Below, piece by piece: positions 17,805-26,742 of a stretch of 64,000 bases of DNA. The notes below the pieces were generated by a model, which did not search any database, was not told where the DNA came from, and saw only the letters and a program-made list of their open reading frames with translations. Origin of the DNA: JAVVUJ01 sp964582545 (GTDB taxonomy: Bacteria > Bacillota > Clostridia > Peptostreptococcales > Anaerovoracaceae); assembly GCA_964582545.1 (NCBI GenBank), contig CAZOSB010000001.1:186001-250000 (forward strand). Reading direction: 5' to 3'. The position numbers and the translations under genes are program-made. Within the stretch, counting starts at the first letter, position 1. Each line of letters starts with the position of its first letter.

Positions 17805-19028
17805 ATGCGGAAAGGTGCAAACATTTATTCTGAGATCGGTAAGTTAAATAGAGTGGTTCTGCACAGGCTGGGAAAAGAAGTAGAGGGCTTAGTACCCGAC
17901 AATTTTGAAAGACTGTTATTCGATGATATCCCATATCTGCAAGTGGCGCAAAAGGAACATGATAGCTTTGCAGAGGTGCTGAGAACCAATGGGGTAGAAG
18001 TGCTATATGTGCTGGATGAGGCAGCTAAGGCACTGACGGATGACTCTATCAGGGGGCAATTTGTGGACGAGTTTATCAAGGAAAGCGATGTTCATGGGGA
18101 AAGCTTGCATGGTAGCTTGAAGGAATATTTTCTGAGTATGAAGGTGGACACTATGCTTCATACCATGATGGCAGGCGTTAGGAAATCAGATATTTCTGCT
18201 ATTAAGTCAAAATCACTGACAGATTTTATTAGTGAGGAGTACCCATACTATACGGACCCCATTCCTAACCTGTATTTTACAAGAGATCCAGGCGCGATTA
18301 TCGGGGATGGAATCAGTATCAATGCCATGAGTACAAAAGCAAGGCGAAGAGAGTCCTTGATGCTAAAATACATGTATGCGCATAATAAAAGCCTATTTCC
18401 GGAAGGCACGAACAAGTGGTATGACTATTACAGCCCTAACCCCATTGAGGGGGGCGATATGTTAGTGTTATCCAAAGAAGTGGTGGCCATTGGGCATAGC
18501 CAGAGGACTTCTGCCAATGCCATAGAAATCTTTGCGAATAAATTACTGAACAGTGATAATAGCTTTAAAAAAGTTTTAGTTTTTGAAATTCCTAAAAAAA
18601 GAGCATTTATGCATTTGGACACGGTGTTTACCATGGTGGATTACGATAAGTTTACAATTCACCCTGAAATAGAAGGACCTTTGCACATCTTTGAGGTGAG
18701 CTGCGAAAAGAAGGGTGAAATCCATTTTTCAGGCAGCACTGACCGATTAGAGACAATCTTAGCTAAGGAATTAAAGCTACCGGCTGTAGACTTAATCAGA
18801 TGCGGTGGCTCTGACAAGATGGCGGCACAGAGAGAACAGTGGAGCGATGGTTCCAATACGTTGGCTATTGCACCCGGTATGGTTGTAACCTATGATAGGA
18901 ATTACGTGACCAATGAATTGTTGGATAAGAGCGGTGTAAAGGTATTGACCATTCCCAGCTCCGAGCTTTCCAGAGGTAGGGGTGGTCCTAGGTGCATGAG
19001 TATGCCGATCAACAGAGAGGATTTATAG
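17805..19028 (+). CDS. arcA: Arginine deiminase
   Basis: Hydrolyses arginine to citrulline and ammonia. 407 aa, usual length. Conserved active-site blocks: NLYFTRDPGA, the catalytic histidine in HLDTVFTMVD, and the catalytic nucleophile in RGRGGPRCMSMP (C397). AAGGGAGATCC precedes the ATG. Cytosolic. Together with arcB and arcC it yields one ATP per arginine and raises pH. No arginine-ornithine antiporter (arcD) gene is in the operon. Confidence 0.97.
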   Translation: MRKGANIYSEIGKLNRVVLHRLGKEVEGLVPDNFERLLFDDIPYLQVAQKEHDSFAEVLRTNGVEVLYVLDEAAKALTDDSIRGQFVDEFIKESDVHGESLHGSLKEYFLSMKVDTMLHTMMAGVRKSDISAIKSKSLTDFISEEYPYYTDPIPNLYFTRDPGAIIGDGISINAMSTKARRRESLMLKYMYAHNKSLFPEGTNKWYDYYSPNPIEGGDMLVLSKEVVAIGHSQRTSANAIEIFANKLLNSDNSFKKVLVFEIPKKRAFMHLDTVFTMVDYDKFTIHPEIEGPLHIFEVSCEKKGEIHFSGSTDRLETILAKELKLPAVDLIRCGGSDKMAAQREQWSDGSNTLAIAPGMVVTYDRNYVTNELLDKSGVKVLTIPSSELSRGRGGPRCMSMPINREDL

Positions 19029-19038
19029 GAGGTTCAGC

Positions 19039-20001
19039 ATGGATAAAAATCATAATATTCCCCAAAAAATTGTCATCGCGTTAGGGGGTAATGCTCTTCA
19101 GCAAGGCAACGATCAAGCTACGGCTGAGGCTCAGTTGCAAGTTGTGAGGGACACTTGTGAGCATCTAGCAGAAATCAGCTGTAGAGGGTATGAGATTGCA
19201 GTAGTTCACGGAAATGGTCCTCAGGTGGGCAGAATTCTGCTGGCATCAGAAATCGCGAAAGATATTACGCCTGCCATGCCCTTTGATGTATGTGGCGCCA
19301 TGAGCCAAGGGTATATTGGCTATCATATTCAACAATGCCTAAAATACGCTTTAAATTTGAGAAACAAAAATATCCCGGTGGTCACCATGGCTACACAAAT
19401 GATCATTGAGGCCAACGATCCGGCTTTTCAAAATCCTACAAAACCCATAGGAGCGTTCTATACTGAGGAAGAGGCCAAGCAGTTGGAAAAGGAAAAGGGC
19501 TATACGGTAAAGGAGGATTCCGGTCGAGGTTGGAGAAGAGTGGTGCCATCTCCCATACCGAGAAAAATCGTTGAGATTGAAGCGGTAAAAAAGCTTTGGG
19601 AATCCACCATCGTCATTACCTGCGGAGGAGGAGGAATTCCGGTTATTGAAGAGGCAGACGGAAGCCTCACAGGTACCGCAGCAGTGATTGACAAAGATTT
19701 TGCGGCGGAGCTTCTGGCTGAGCAAATTAAGGTGGATATTCTAATGATTTTAACAGAGGTGGAATACGTCTGCCTCGATTACAATACTCCTAATGAGAAG
19801 AGATTGCATCGATTAAACCTTTCCAACGCGGCTAAATATGTGCAAGATGGGCATTTTGCGGAGGGTAGCATGTTACCAAAGATGTTGGCCGCCATGAAGT
19901 TTGTGAGGGCAAATCCTACCAAGTGCGCCATTATTACCTCCATTGATAAGGCGATTGATGCTTTAGATGGAAGAACGGGAACCATAATCACATTTGCTTA
20001 A
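19039..20001 (+). CDS. arcC: Carbamate kinase
   Basis: Transfers phosphate from carbamoyl phosphate to ADP, giving ATP, CO2 and ammonia. 320 aa with amino-acid-kinase family motifs: VIALGGNALQQG at the N-terminus, VVHGNGPQVG, ITCGGGGIPVI, and the DKDFAAELLAEQI helix. It begins 10 bp after arcA with ribosome site AGGAGG, so the three are one transcription unit that ends in a strong terminator 46 bp downstream. Confidence 0.97.
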   Translation: MDKNHNIPQKIVIALGGNALQQGNDQATAEAQLQVVRDTCEHLAEISCRGYEIAVVHGNGPQVGRILLASEIAKDITPAMPFDVCGAMSQGYIGYHIQQCLKYALNLRNKNIPVVTMATQMIIEANDPAFQNPTKPIGAFYTEEEAKQLEKEKGYTVKEDSGRGWRRVVPSPIPRKIVEIEAVKKLWESTIVITCGGGGIPVIEEADGSLTGTAAVIDKDFAAELLAEQIKVDILMILTEVEYVCLDYNTPNEKRLHRLNLSNAAKYVQDGHFAEGSMLPKMLAAMKFVRANPTKCAIITSIDKAIDALDGRTGTIITFA

Positions 20002-20047
20002 TGATAAAATAGTAAAGAGTTCGTAAAGCATCGAAAAAGGTATACAC

Positions 20048-20099
20048 AATCCAATTTGATTATCGCGGGAAGCGGCGAGGTCAAGTTGGATTTTTTTTG
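20048..20099 (+). terminator. Rho-independent terminator of arcBAC
   Basis: Twelve-base stem AATCCAATTTGA / TCAAGTTGGATT with one G-T pair, an inner TCGC / GCGA pairing, and a run of eight T. Confidence 0.92.
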
Positions 20100-20109
20100 C
20101 CATAAATAG

Positions 20110-20138
20110 GAATGAATTTAAGCGAAATGTACATAATA
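20110..20138 (+). promoter_or_regulatory. Sigma-G-type promoter of spoVA
   Basis: GAATG (fits the sigma-G -35 GHATR) is followed after 17 bp by CATAATA (fits the -10 CATNNTA), 60 bp before spoVAC. Late forespore expression by sigma-G is what is known for spoVA operons. Confidence 0.65.
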
Positions 20139-20198
20139 AGAGGGTCAAATTGGTACGAAGTGTGCCTATCTAGCCGTAATAAAAGAGGTGAGTAGAAG

Positions 20199-20660
20199 AT
20201 GGAAATAAATCAGAAAAAAGAAGAAAAGACCAAACATTATGAGAAATATATCAAGCAATTTTCTCCTAAGCCTTCCTATTTTTCTAACATCATCAAAGCA
20301 TTTATTTTTGGAGGACTTATTTGTGATGTGGCATTTTATGTACAAGGTATGATTGAAGGTATGGGGGTTAGCAAGGAAGATGCAGGCTCCTTTGTGACGG
20401 TAATACTCGTTTGCAGTGCCCAATTACTAACAGGGATCGGAGTTTTTGATAGCATTGCAAAGTATGCAGGAGCTGGAGTGATTGTACCCATCACCGGCTT
20501 TGCAAACTCCATGGTTGCGCCGGCCATAGAATATAAAAAAGAAGGGTTGATACTGGGTGTAGGAGCCAAGCTGTTCAGCCTTGCAGGTCCGGTGCTAGTG
20601 GCAGGTATCTGCACAAGCACCGTTATTGGGATGATTTATTACGTTATAGGAAAAATATAA
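20199..20660 (+). CDS. spoVAC: Stage V sporulation protein AC
   Basis: Inner forespore membrane protein of the dipicolinic-acid channel; the Bacillus homologue behaves as a mechanosensitive channel during germination. 153 aa with a charged N-terminal tail of about 40 residues and four to five hydrophobic segments (about 45-65, 70-90, 95-115, 125-150). Typical blocks: FSNIIKAFIFGGLICDVAF, PITGFANSMVAPAIEYKKEG. Ribosome site AGAGGTGA. First gene of spoVAC-AD-AE. Confidence 0.94.
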   Translation: MEINQKKEEKTKHYEKYIKQFSPKPSYFSNIIKAFIFGGLICDVAFYVQGMIEGMGVSKEDAGSFVTVILVCSAQLLTGIGVFDSIAKYAGAGVIVPITGFANSMVAPAIEYKKEGLILGVGAKLFSLAGPVLVAGICTSTVIGMIYYVIGKI

Positions 20661-20679
20661 ATTAATTAAAGGTGTATTT

Positions 20680-21711
20680 ATGGGAAAACAAACATTATTT
20701 TTTAATCAGCGACCCAGAATTATAGGGGCAGCCACCGTTGTGGGGGAAAAAGAGGGAAAAGGCCCTATGAGTAAATGGTTTGACCTCATTCTGGAAGAAG
20801 ATACGTTTGGGGAGAAGACCTGGGAAAAGTCAGAAAGCAAGATGTTAAAGCAAGCGATTTTAATATCGTTGCTAAAAAGCGGTAAGGAAAAAGAAGATAT
20901 TGATGCACTGCTCACCGGAGACCTATTAAATCAACTCATGTCATCTTCTTTTATGGCCAGAGATTTGGGTATCCCTTTCTTAGGGCTTTATGGTGCTTGT
21001 TCAGCAATGACGGAGGCCATGCTAATCGGTTCTGCATTGGTGGATGGAGGTCATGCTCGTAATGTAATCGGAGGCGCATCCAGTCATTACTGCACAGCGG
21101 AAAGGCAATTTCGAATGCCATTGGAGCATGGAAATCAAAGACCTCCAACGGCCCAATGGACCACAACTGCGGCGGGGGCGGTAACGATTTCCGCTGATGT
21201 TGGCAAAGAAATCAAAGGGGAAGTAGAGAAACCTATTTATATTACTCATGGAACCATCGGTAAAATCATAGACACAGGTGTGAAGGATGCCAACCAAATG
21301 GGTGCGGCTATGGCACCTGCGGCCGTTGACACTATCATTACACATTTGAATGATACCGGTAGAAATCCTGATTTTTACGATACCATTTTAACGGGCGATT
21401 TAGGGTTAATAGGGAGAGAGATAGCAAGGGACCTTTTAAGCGCCCAAGGGGCAAAAGTTACTGAAAACTATGATGATTGCGGGGCAATGATGTTTTATAA
21501 GGAACAGGATGCACATAGTGGAGGAAGCGGATGCGGTTGTTCTGCCTCTATCTTTGCAGGATATGTAGTCAAGGAAATGAAAAAAGGAAAAATTAAGAAT
21601 GCACTTCTTTTGTCAACTGGAGCACTACTATCGACGATCAGTTCCTTTCAGGGAGAATCTATACCTGGCATCGCCCATGCAGTAGCATTGACCACGGAGC
21701 TACCTGAGTAG
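20680..21711 (+). CDS. spoVAD: Stage V sporulation protein AD
   Basis: Soluble, thiolase-fold protein that binds dipicolinic acid and works with SpoVAC and SpoVAE in its uptake into the forespore. 343 aa, usual length. Recognised by the N-terminal FNQRPRIIGAATVVGEKEGK, LGIPFLGLYGACSAMTEAM (thiolase-like Cys region), SHYCTAERQFRMPLE and DLGLIGREIARDLL. AAAGGTG precedes the ATG. The Cys and His resemble a ketosynthase site, but the family is a binding protein, not an enzyme. Confidence 0.96.
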   Translation: MGKQTLFFNQRPRIIGAATVVGEKEGKGPMSKWFDLILEEDTFGEKTWEKSESKMLKQAILISLLKSGKEKEDIDALLTGDLLNQLMSSSFMARDLGIPFLGLYGACSAMTEAMLIGSALVDGGHARNVIGGASSHYCTAERQFRMPLEHGNQRPPTAQWTTTAAGAVTISADVGKEIKGEVEKPIYITHGTIGKIIDTGVKDANQMGAAMAPAAVDTIITHLNDTGRNPDFYDTILTGDLGLIGREIARDLLSAQGAKVTENYDDCGAMMFYKEQDAHSGGSGCGCSASIFAGYVVKEMKKGKIKNALLLSTGALLSTISSFQGESIPGIAHAVALTTELPE

Positions 21712-21748
21712 CATAATTTTAAATTAATAAATAGGAAAGGAAACTGAA

Positions 21749-22105
21749 ATGGAGTATTTAACCGTATTTCTTATAGGGGGAGCAATCTGCGTGATCGGTC
21801 AGATCTTAATGGATACTACTAAGCTGACAGCACCTAGAATTTTAGTTTTACTTGTGGTGGTGGGTGCTATACTGACTGGTGTAGGACTATATGAGCCCTT
21901 AGTAGAGCTTGGCAAGAATGGGGCTACCGTTCCTTTGCCCGGATTTGGGTATGCATTAGCAAAGGGCGCCATAGATGGAGCCCAATCTGATGGGTTTTTA
22001 GGTGCGTTAACGGGAGCAATTAAAAACACTGCCGCAGGGATTACCGCAGCAGTGCTTTTCGGATATTTGATCGCTCTAATTTTTTCTCCTAAATCAAAAC
22101 GATAG
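21749..22105 (+). CDS. spoVAE: Stage V sporulation protein AE (SpoVAEb type)
   Basis: 118-aa membrane protein with three to four hydrophobic segments and the family blocks GGAICVIGQILMDTTKLT and GATVPLPGFGYALAKGAI. Last gene of the operon. The shorter clostridial operon lacks the AA, AB, AEa and AF genes found in Bacillus. Its stop lies only 10 bp from the stop of the convergent penicillin-binding protein gene, leaving no room for a separate terminator. Confidence 0.95.
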   Translation: MEYLTVFLIGGAICVIGQILMDTTKLTAPRILVLLVVVGAILTGVGLYEPLVELGKNGATVPLPGFGYALAKGAIDGAQSDGFLGALTGAIKNTAAGITAAVLFGYLIALIFSPKSKR

Positions 22106-22115
22106 TTTTAAATTT

Positions 22116-25100
22116 TTATTCCACTACAACCCAAGAGGGCGGTTCTTCTACCAAAGGTGGAAGACTGGGAGTCGGTTCCGGAGTTGGTGTCGGTTCCGGG
22201 GTTGGTTCAGGCTTAGGTGTAGGATTCGGAGTAGGCGTTGGGTTTGGAGTAGGGGTCGGAGTAGGAGTAGGGTTGGGAGTTGGCGTAGGTTCCGGTGGCT
22301 GTGAAGGTTGATCCGGTGTAGTTGGATTTTCTTCTGGAGTCTCTTCCTCTTCTTCCTTTTTTGGTACATTAGCACCAGCCGGGTAGGAGCCTTTAAAGGT
22401 TGAAGATGGTTGGGTACCTTTTATAAAGTACTCCGCTACACTGCCTCCCCCGGAGGGAAGGTAACCGTTAAAGGAATCTACATATGCGGAAACCACGTTA
22501 TCCGGTCGGGCAAATTTTCCGGAAGGCAATCCCGTATGAACCTGTCTCATTATTTTTGCCCATACTCTGGTGGCAGAGATACTTCCTTGACCCAATTCTA
22601 TATTCACATCATTTCCAATCCATAAAGCGGCGGAATAATAGGGAGTATAACCCACAAACCAAGCATCGTAGTTATCGTTTGTGGTTCCTGTTTTTCCTGC
22701 TACAGGTTGATTGGGGATAGCGGCGTTTCCTGCAATACCTGCAACTACGGCTGAGCGTAACATATCAGTCATGATAAAAGCAACACCTTTATCCATAGCT
22801 TGCACATAATTGTGGTTTGCTTCCAAGATCACTTCATCTTTTTTATTGGTTACTTTGGTATAAGAGCTAGGGGAAGTATAGGTTCCGCCATTTGCAAAAG
22901 CTCCATATGCGGCCGTCATTTCCAACGGGGAAACACCGTAGGTCATACCTCCCAAAGCCATGGCGGCTGGATTTAAATCGCTGACAGCACCTTCTTCTAC
23001 GATGGACGTGATACCGAGACTCTTAGCGAATTTCACAGATCGACTCACTCCGATATCGTTAAAAACTTTTACTGCACAAGTGTTGACGGATTGCTCAATT
23101 GCTACTCTCATTCGGGTCATTCCCTTATAACCTGTGTACCAGTTTTTTGGCCACATTTTTCCATCGGGAAGCTTAATGGGAGCATCGTTGATAGAGCTGG
23201 CAGCTGTCCAGAAATTTCCATAAACTTGAGTTCTATCGGTTACTGCATTGCCCCCTCCATTCAACTGATCTACGCTTGCTTGCAGGGCAGGACCATAGGC
23301 GCCGATGGGTTTCATAGAAGATCCTGGCTGTCGGGGACTGGTTGCACGGTTGTATAAGAGCTTTCCGGTGACACCACGACCTCCAACCATAGCTTTTATA
23401 GCACCTTGTTTATAGTCCATAATGACCATGGAGGACTGAGGCTGTACGGTTTTTTGCTTTAATGCATATTTATCTCCTCCGATAACGATTCCGTTGTTTC
23501 CAAATTGTAAGAATCCCGGATGGTCAGCATTTAACTGAGGACTTATGATTAAATTACCGTTTGCATCTTTGCTTTTATATTGCTGTGGAATTTTTATAAC
23601 GCCACCTTTGATTCCGTAGAAGGTACCGTTTTCAATCACATACATATCCTTAAATTCTACGCTGTAATCCGTGCCTCCTTGCACTTCAGTATTGTAAAAG
23701 TTCAATCTTTTCCCTGAATAAACCAAAATACTTCCATCGGAGTTTACCGCGTATTCGTCTGGACCTAGAGTAAAGTTCCCATTGGCATCAAAATAGTTAT
23801 TGTAGGAATGTAGCATAATTTTTCCGTTAGAATCCAATATATTTTGAGCTTTATCTCTTCTTAAATTAACCACAGAAGGGAAATTCCCATTGTTTGCAAA
23901 TTCTGTTTCTACAATTTTTTGCATCTGTGTATTCATGGTGGTGTAAATTCTAAGTCCGCCGTTATATAATCTGTATCTAGCATCCGATTCACTTATTTTT
24001 AAGGTATCCATCAGTCCTTGAATTACATCGTTGATTACATAATCTGCAAAATATGAAGTAATTTCTCTAGTGGTATCCTCGCTGGGGTTAATGGATGCGC
24101 GCATATCATAGGCTAAGGCCTCTTGGTATTGTTCCTCTGTAATTTTACCTTGTTCTTTCATAAAGTAAAGTACCAAGTCTTTACGCTTTGTAAACAGGTC
24201 ATTGTATAAGAAGGTGTATTCGCTAGTAGTGTAGATGATGTTAGGATCATCTGCAGCTACCTGATCATGGGAATATCTTTTAATTAACGCAGTTCGGTCA
24301 GGAGCTTGTGGTAAGCTAGCCAAGGTGGCACATTCTGCCAACGTTAAGTCTGCCACATTTTTAGAAAAATAAGATTGAGATGCGGCCTGAACTCCATTGG
24401 AAGTAAATCCTAAGTAAATGGTATTTAAGTAAGCCTCTAATATCTGCTCTTTGGAAAGATGTTTTTCAAGTAACACCGTATAATAAGCTTCTTTTAACTT
24501 TCGATCCAAGGATCGTTCAGCTTTCATTTCCGCGAGATAAAGGTTTCTGGCCAGTTGTTGGGTTATGGTGCTGGTGCCGCTGATGGAACCTTCACCAAAG
24601 ACACTTTCCTTAATGGCACCTAAGATTCTAATAAAATTAAATCCGCTATGTTCCCAGAAGGTTTTGTCTTCGATGGCTACAAAAGCGTTGATTAAGTCGG
24701 GAGAAAGCTCCGTAAAGGAAATATTGGTTCTAAAACCTTCTTTGGAGACTAAATTATCGATGACTTGCCCTTGGTCGTCGTACATAGTAGAGTTCTCACT
24801 CAGCAAAGAATAGATGGTTTCTGGATTAATTGGAGGGGCTGACAAGATAATGGATGTCAAAGTTGCTGCTCCAATAGCACCAATGACAAGAAAAATAACA
24901 ACAATTGCAGTAAATACTTTTTTTGTCTTAGACTTTTTTTTACTTGATTTTGTAAATATTTTTTTCTGCTTTCCTTCCATATTAACCTCTGACTCTAATT
25001 CTTCAAAACTTATTCCGCTAACTTTTGCAGTTTGTTTTTGTTGTAAAATAATTTCCTCTGTTTTTTCCATATTTGCGGTGTTGAATTTCCCTTTGGTCTT

Positions 25101-25409
25101 TGATTTTGCCTTTTGATGTCTTTGCGATCTACCTACAAATTCTGGTTTTGATTCTATCTGTTCCTCTAAATCAGAAAAGTGATTTTTATTTTCAAAATGC
25201 TTTCTTAAGAAATCAGGATCTTCACTTGACCAATCACTTTCGGATCCTTTTGCTCGAGGGGAGGAGCCGTTCTGACGTGAATTATTCTCTGATACTTTCC
25301 CTAAGGTGTCACTGATGGTATCAAATCTACTTAAAAACCCATCTATGTCGTCTTCTTCACTAGTCACTTTATTACCTTTATCTAAGTTTTTATTTTTTTC
25401 ATCATTCAT
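22116..25409 (-). CDS. Class A penicillin-binding protein (transglycosylase/transpeptidase)
   Basis: Bifunctional peptidoglycan synthase of the PBP1A family, 1097 aa from the ATG at 25409, chosen because AGGTAGGTGAT lies just before it (ATG 25415 and GTG 25418 are also in frame). A charged cytoplasmic tail of about 165 residues precedes one membrane helix (about 165-190). The GT51 domain has EDKTFWEHSGF and TGTSTITQQLARNL. The transpeptidase has SSMKP (SxxK), SVN (SxN) and KTGTTNDNYDAWF (KTG). The last 120 residues are rich in Pro, Thr and Glu with PTPTPNPTP-type repeats, probably crossing the wall. Both ends are longer than in most relatives. Convergent with spoVAE. Confidence 0.95.
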   Translation of the reverse strand: MNDEKNKNLDKGNKVTSEEDDIDGFLSRFDTISDTLGKVSENNSRQNGSSPRAKGSESDWSSEDPDFLRKHFENKNHFSDLEEQIESKPEFVGRSQRHQKAKSKTKGKFNTANMEKTEEIILQQKQTAKVSGISFEELESEVNMEGKQKKIFTKSSKKKSKTKKVFTAIVVIFLVIGAIGAATLTSIILSAPPINPETIYSLLSENSTMYDDQGQVIDNLVSKEGFRTNISFTELSPDLINAFVAIEDKTFWEHSGFNFIRILGAIKESVFGEGSISGTSTITQQLARNLYLAEMKAERSLDRKLKEAYYTVLLEKHLSKEQILEAYLNTIYLGFTSNGVQAASQSYFSKNVADLTLAECATLASLPQAPDRTALIKRYSHDQVAADDPNIIYTTSEYTFLYNDLFTKRKDLVLYFMKEQGKITEEQYQEALAYDMRASINPSEDTTREITSYFADYVINDVIQGLMDTLKISESDARYRLYNGGLRIYTTMNTQMQKIVETEFANNGNFPSVVNLRRDKAQNILDSNGKIMLHSYNNYFDANGNFTLGPDEYAVNSDGSILVYSGKRLNFYNTEVQGGTDYSVEFKDMYVIENGTFYGIKGGVIKIPQQYKSKDANGNLIISPQLNADHPGFLQFGNNGIVIGGDKYALKQKTVQPQSSMVIMDYKQGAIKAMVGGRGVTGKLLYNRATSPRQPGSSMKPIGAYGPALQASVDQLNGGGNAVTDRTQVYGNFWTAASSINDAPIKLPDGKMWPKNWYTGYKGMTRMRVAIEQSVNTCAVKVFNDIGVSRSVKFAKSLGITSIVEEGAVSDLNPAAMALGGMTYGVSPLEMTAAYGAFANGGTYTSPSSYTKVTNKKDEVILEANHNYVQAMDKGVAFIMTDMLRSAVVAGIAGNAAIPNQPVAGKTGTTNDNYDAWFVGYTPYYSAALWIGNDVNIELGQGSISATRVWAKIMRQVHTGLPSGKFARPDNVVSAYVDSFNGYLPSGGGSVAEYFIKGTQPSSTFKGSYPAGANVPKKEEEEETPEENPTTPDQPSQPPEPTPTPNPTPTPTPTPNPTPTPNPTPKPEPTPEPTPTPEPTPSLPPLVEEPPSWVVVE
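22148..22340. repeat. Short-period repeat encoding the Pro/Thr-rich tail of the PBP
   Basis: On the + strand the DNA is a run of imperfect hexamers such as GGAGTA, GGTTCC and GGGGTT, giving Pro-Thr/Glu/Asn-Pro repeats on the minus strand. Such tracts can change length by slippage. Confidence 0.8.
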
Positions 25410-25481
25410 GATCATCACCTACCTAAATTTCTTCTAGGAAACTTGTCTATTTTCGAAAATCCCGAAATCTAGACGAGAATA

Positions 25482-25510
25482 ATTATAGCACATTAATTGG
25501 TAAATGTTAA
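25482..25510 (-). promoter_or_regulatory. Sigma-A promoter of the class A PBP gene
   Basis: Read on the minus strand: TTAACA (25510-25505), 17-bp spacer, consensus TATAAT (25487-25482), about 70 bp before the start codon. Confidence 0.75.
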
Positions 25511-25568
25511 TAATTATACGAATATTAATTTATTATTACCAAATAATTTGTTTAGACACTGAATTTGA

Positions 25569-25598
25569 TTGAATTGTTCCGTCAATATATGGTACAAT
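25569..25598 (+). promoter_or_regulatory. Probable promoter of the acyltransferase gene
   Basis: TTGAAT (25569-25574), 18-bp spacer, TACAAT (25593-25598), about 90 bp before the TTG start and divergent from the PBP promoter. Confidence 0.55.
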
Positions 25599-25689
25599 AC
25601 AAAAGCCTTAGAAGAATAAAGGGCATTGGAACCATCGGTTACTAATATTTTCATTATTTTGTTTTACAAATGCGGGGAGAACGGAGAAA

Positions 25690-26742
25690 TTGAGACTGGG
25701 TAATTATGAACTTTTGAGATTGCTTTCCACCTTTATGATCGTGTTGCTTCACGTGGCCGCCGGAAGCGTTGCCCTTACAATGGTTGACCCCAATATTTCC
25801 TTTACCTTAAGCAATGCCATGGACTCCACCACTCGATATGCAGTACCGCTTTTTGTTATGTTAAGCGGCGCTTTTCAGTTGAAGAAAAAAGAAAATCAGG
25901 AATTCATACCTTATTTTATAAAAATAGGAAAAACCATTTTAATTCCTACTTTAATTTGGAGTTTCGTCTATGTCATCTATCAAATAGGTGACCGTTGGTA
26001 TTCCTACACCTTGGGGGAGCTGAGCTACACTGAGTTTACAGATTTGGTGACGTACTTTGTTACCCAGTGGGCAAAGGGTGCACCATTTTATCATATGTGG
26101 TATCTCTATATGGCATTAGGATTATTTCTAATTACTCCTATTCTCATCAGAATAATGGATAGAGTGAGCAGGGGAGCTATTGGATTTATTGGCGTAGGTT
26201 TCGTAATATTGGGTATGATTGTAACGGATGTTACCGTGTTACCCTGGCCTTTAAAGTTTATTCAATATATGGGATATTATGTGTTGGGGTACTGGATTCG
26301 GGAAAACAAGCAGATTCTTATGAGATGGAAGATACACGCTGCCATAATTTCTTTTATTTGTTTCATTCTCATATTTTATGCTACGGAAATACTCGTTAAG
26401 AGTGAATCTGAGGCATTGAATCCTTTTTATTTTTACGGATTCCTGTCGCCTTTTGTGGTCATAGGAAGCATTATGACCTTTAGTTTCTTTTCTTGTTTTC
26501 AATTTAATAATCCGTGGATTGAAAAAATTGCTGGGTATTCCTTTAACATCTATTTGGTACATGCCTTGATTCTGGATGTTTTAAACAAGGTCATAAACCA
26601 AATTCCCCTTTCGATGGGTTCGGTAGAACGCATTCCTATCTTGACCTTGACAGTGTTCTTATTGTCGTTGGGTTTTTCTGCGGCACTGGAGAAAATTGCA
26701 ACATTATTACACGTTCTTATAAATAAAAAGCTTGCCCAATAA
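25690..26742 (+). CDS. Membrane acyltransferase, acyltransferase-3 (OafA-like) family
   Basis: 350 aa, about ten hydrophobic segments. The N-terminal block NYELLRLLSTFMIVLLHV carries the family's R and the catalytic-type His (LLHVA), followed by PLFVMLSGAF. Members move acetyl or other acyl groups onto polysaccharides, teichoic acids or peptidoglycan across the membrane. Starts at TTG 25690 with GGGGAG and GGAG upstream; the next in-frame Met lies inside the first helix. The substrate cannot be told, although envelope-polymer genes lie 4-11 kb downstream. Its last 36 bp overlap the end of the convergent DUF362 gene. Confidence 0.85.
   Translation: MRLGNYELLRLLSTFMIVLLHVAAGSVALTMVDPNISFTLSNAMDSTTRYAVPLFVMLSGAFQLKKKENQEFIPYFIKIGKTILIPTLIWSFVYVIYQIGDRWYSYTLGELSYTEFTDLVTYFVTQWAKGAPFYHMWYLYMALGLFLITPILIRIMDRVSRGAIGFIGVGFVILGMIVTDVTVLPWPLKFIQYMGYYVLGYWIRENKQILMRWKIHAAIISFICFILIFYATEILVKSESEALNPFYFYGFLSPFVVIGSIMTFSFFSCFQFNNPWIEKIAGYSFNIYLVHALILDVLNKVINQIPLSMGSVERIPILTLTVFLLSLGFSAALEKIATLLHVLINKKLAQ

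Noticed and set aside
20002..20047. Short gap after arcC as a tRNA or attachment site
   Set aside because: No cloverleaf, no integrase and no flanking direct repeat seen.
22148..22340. GGNGTN hexamer run as a CRISPR-like or regulatory repeat
   Set aside because: It is in frame within the PBP gene and gives a regular Pro/Thr tail; there are no spacers.
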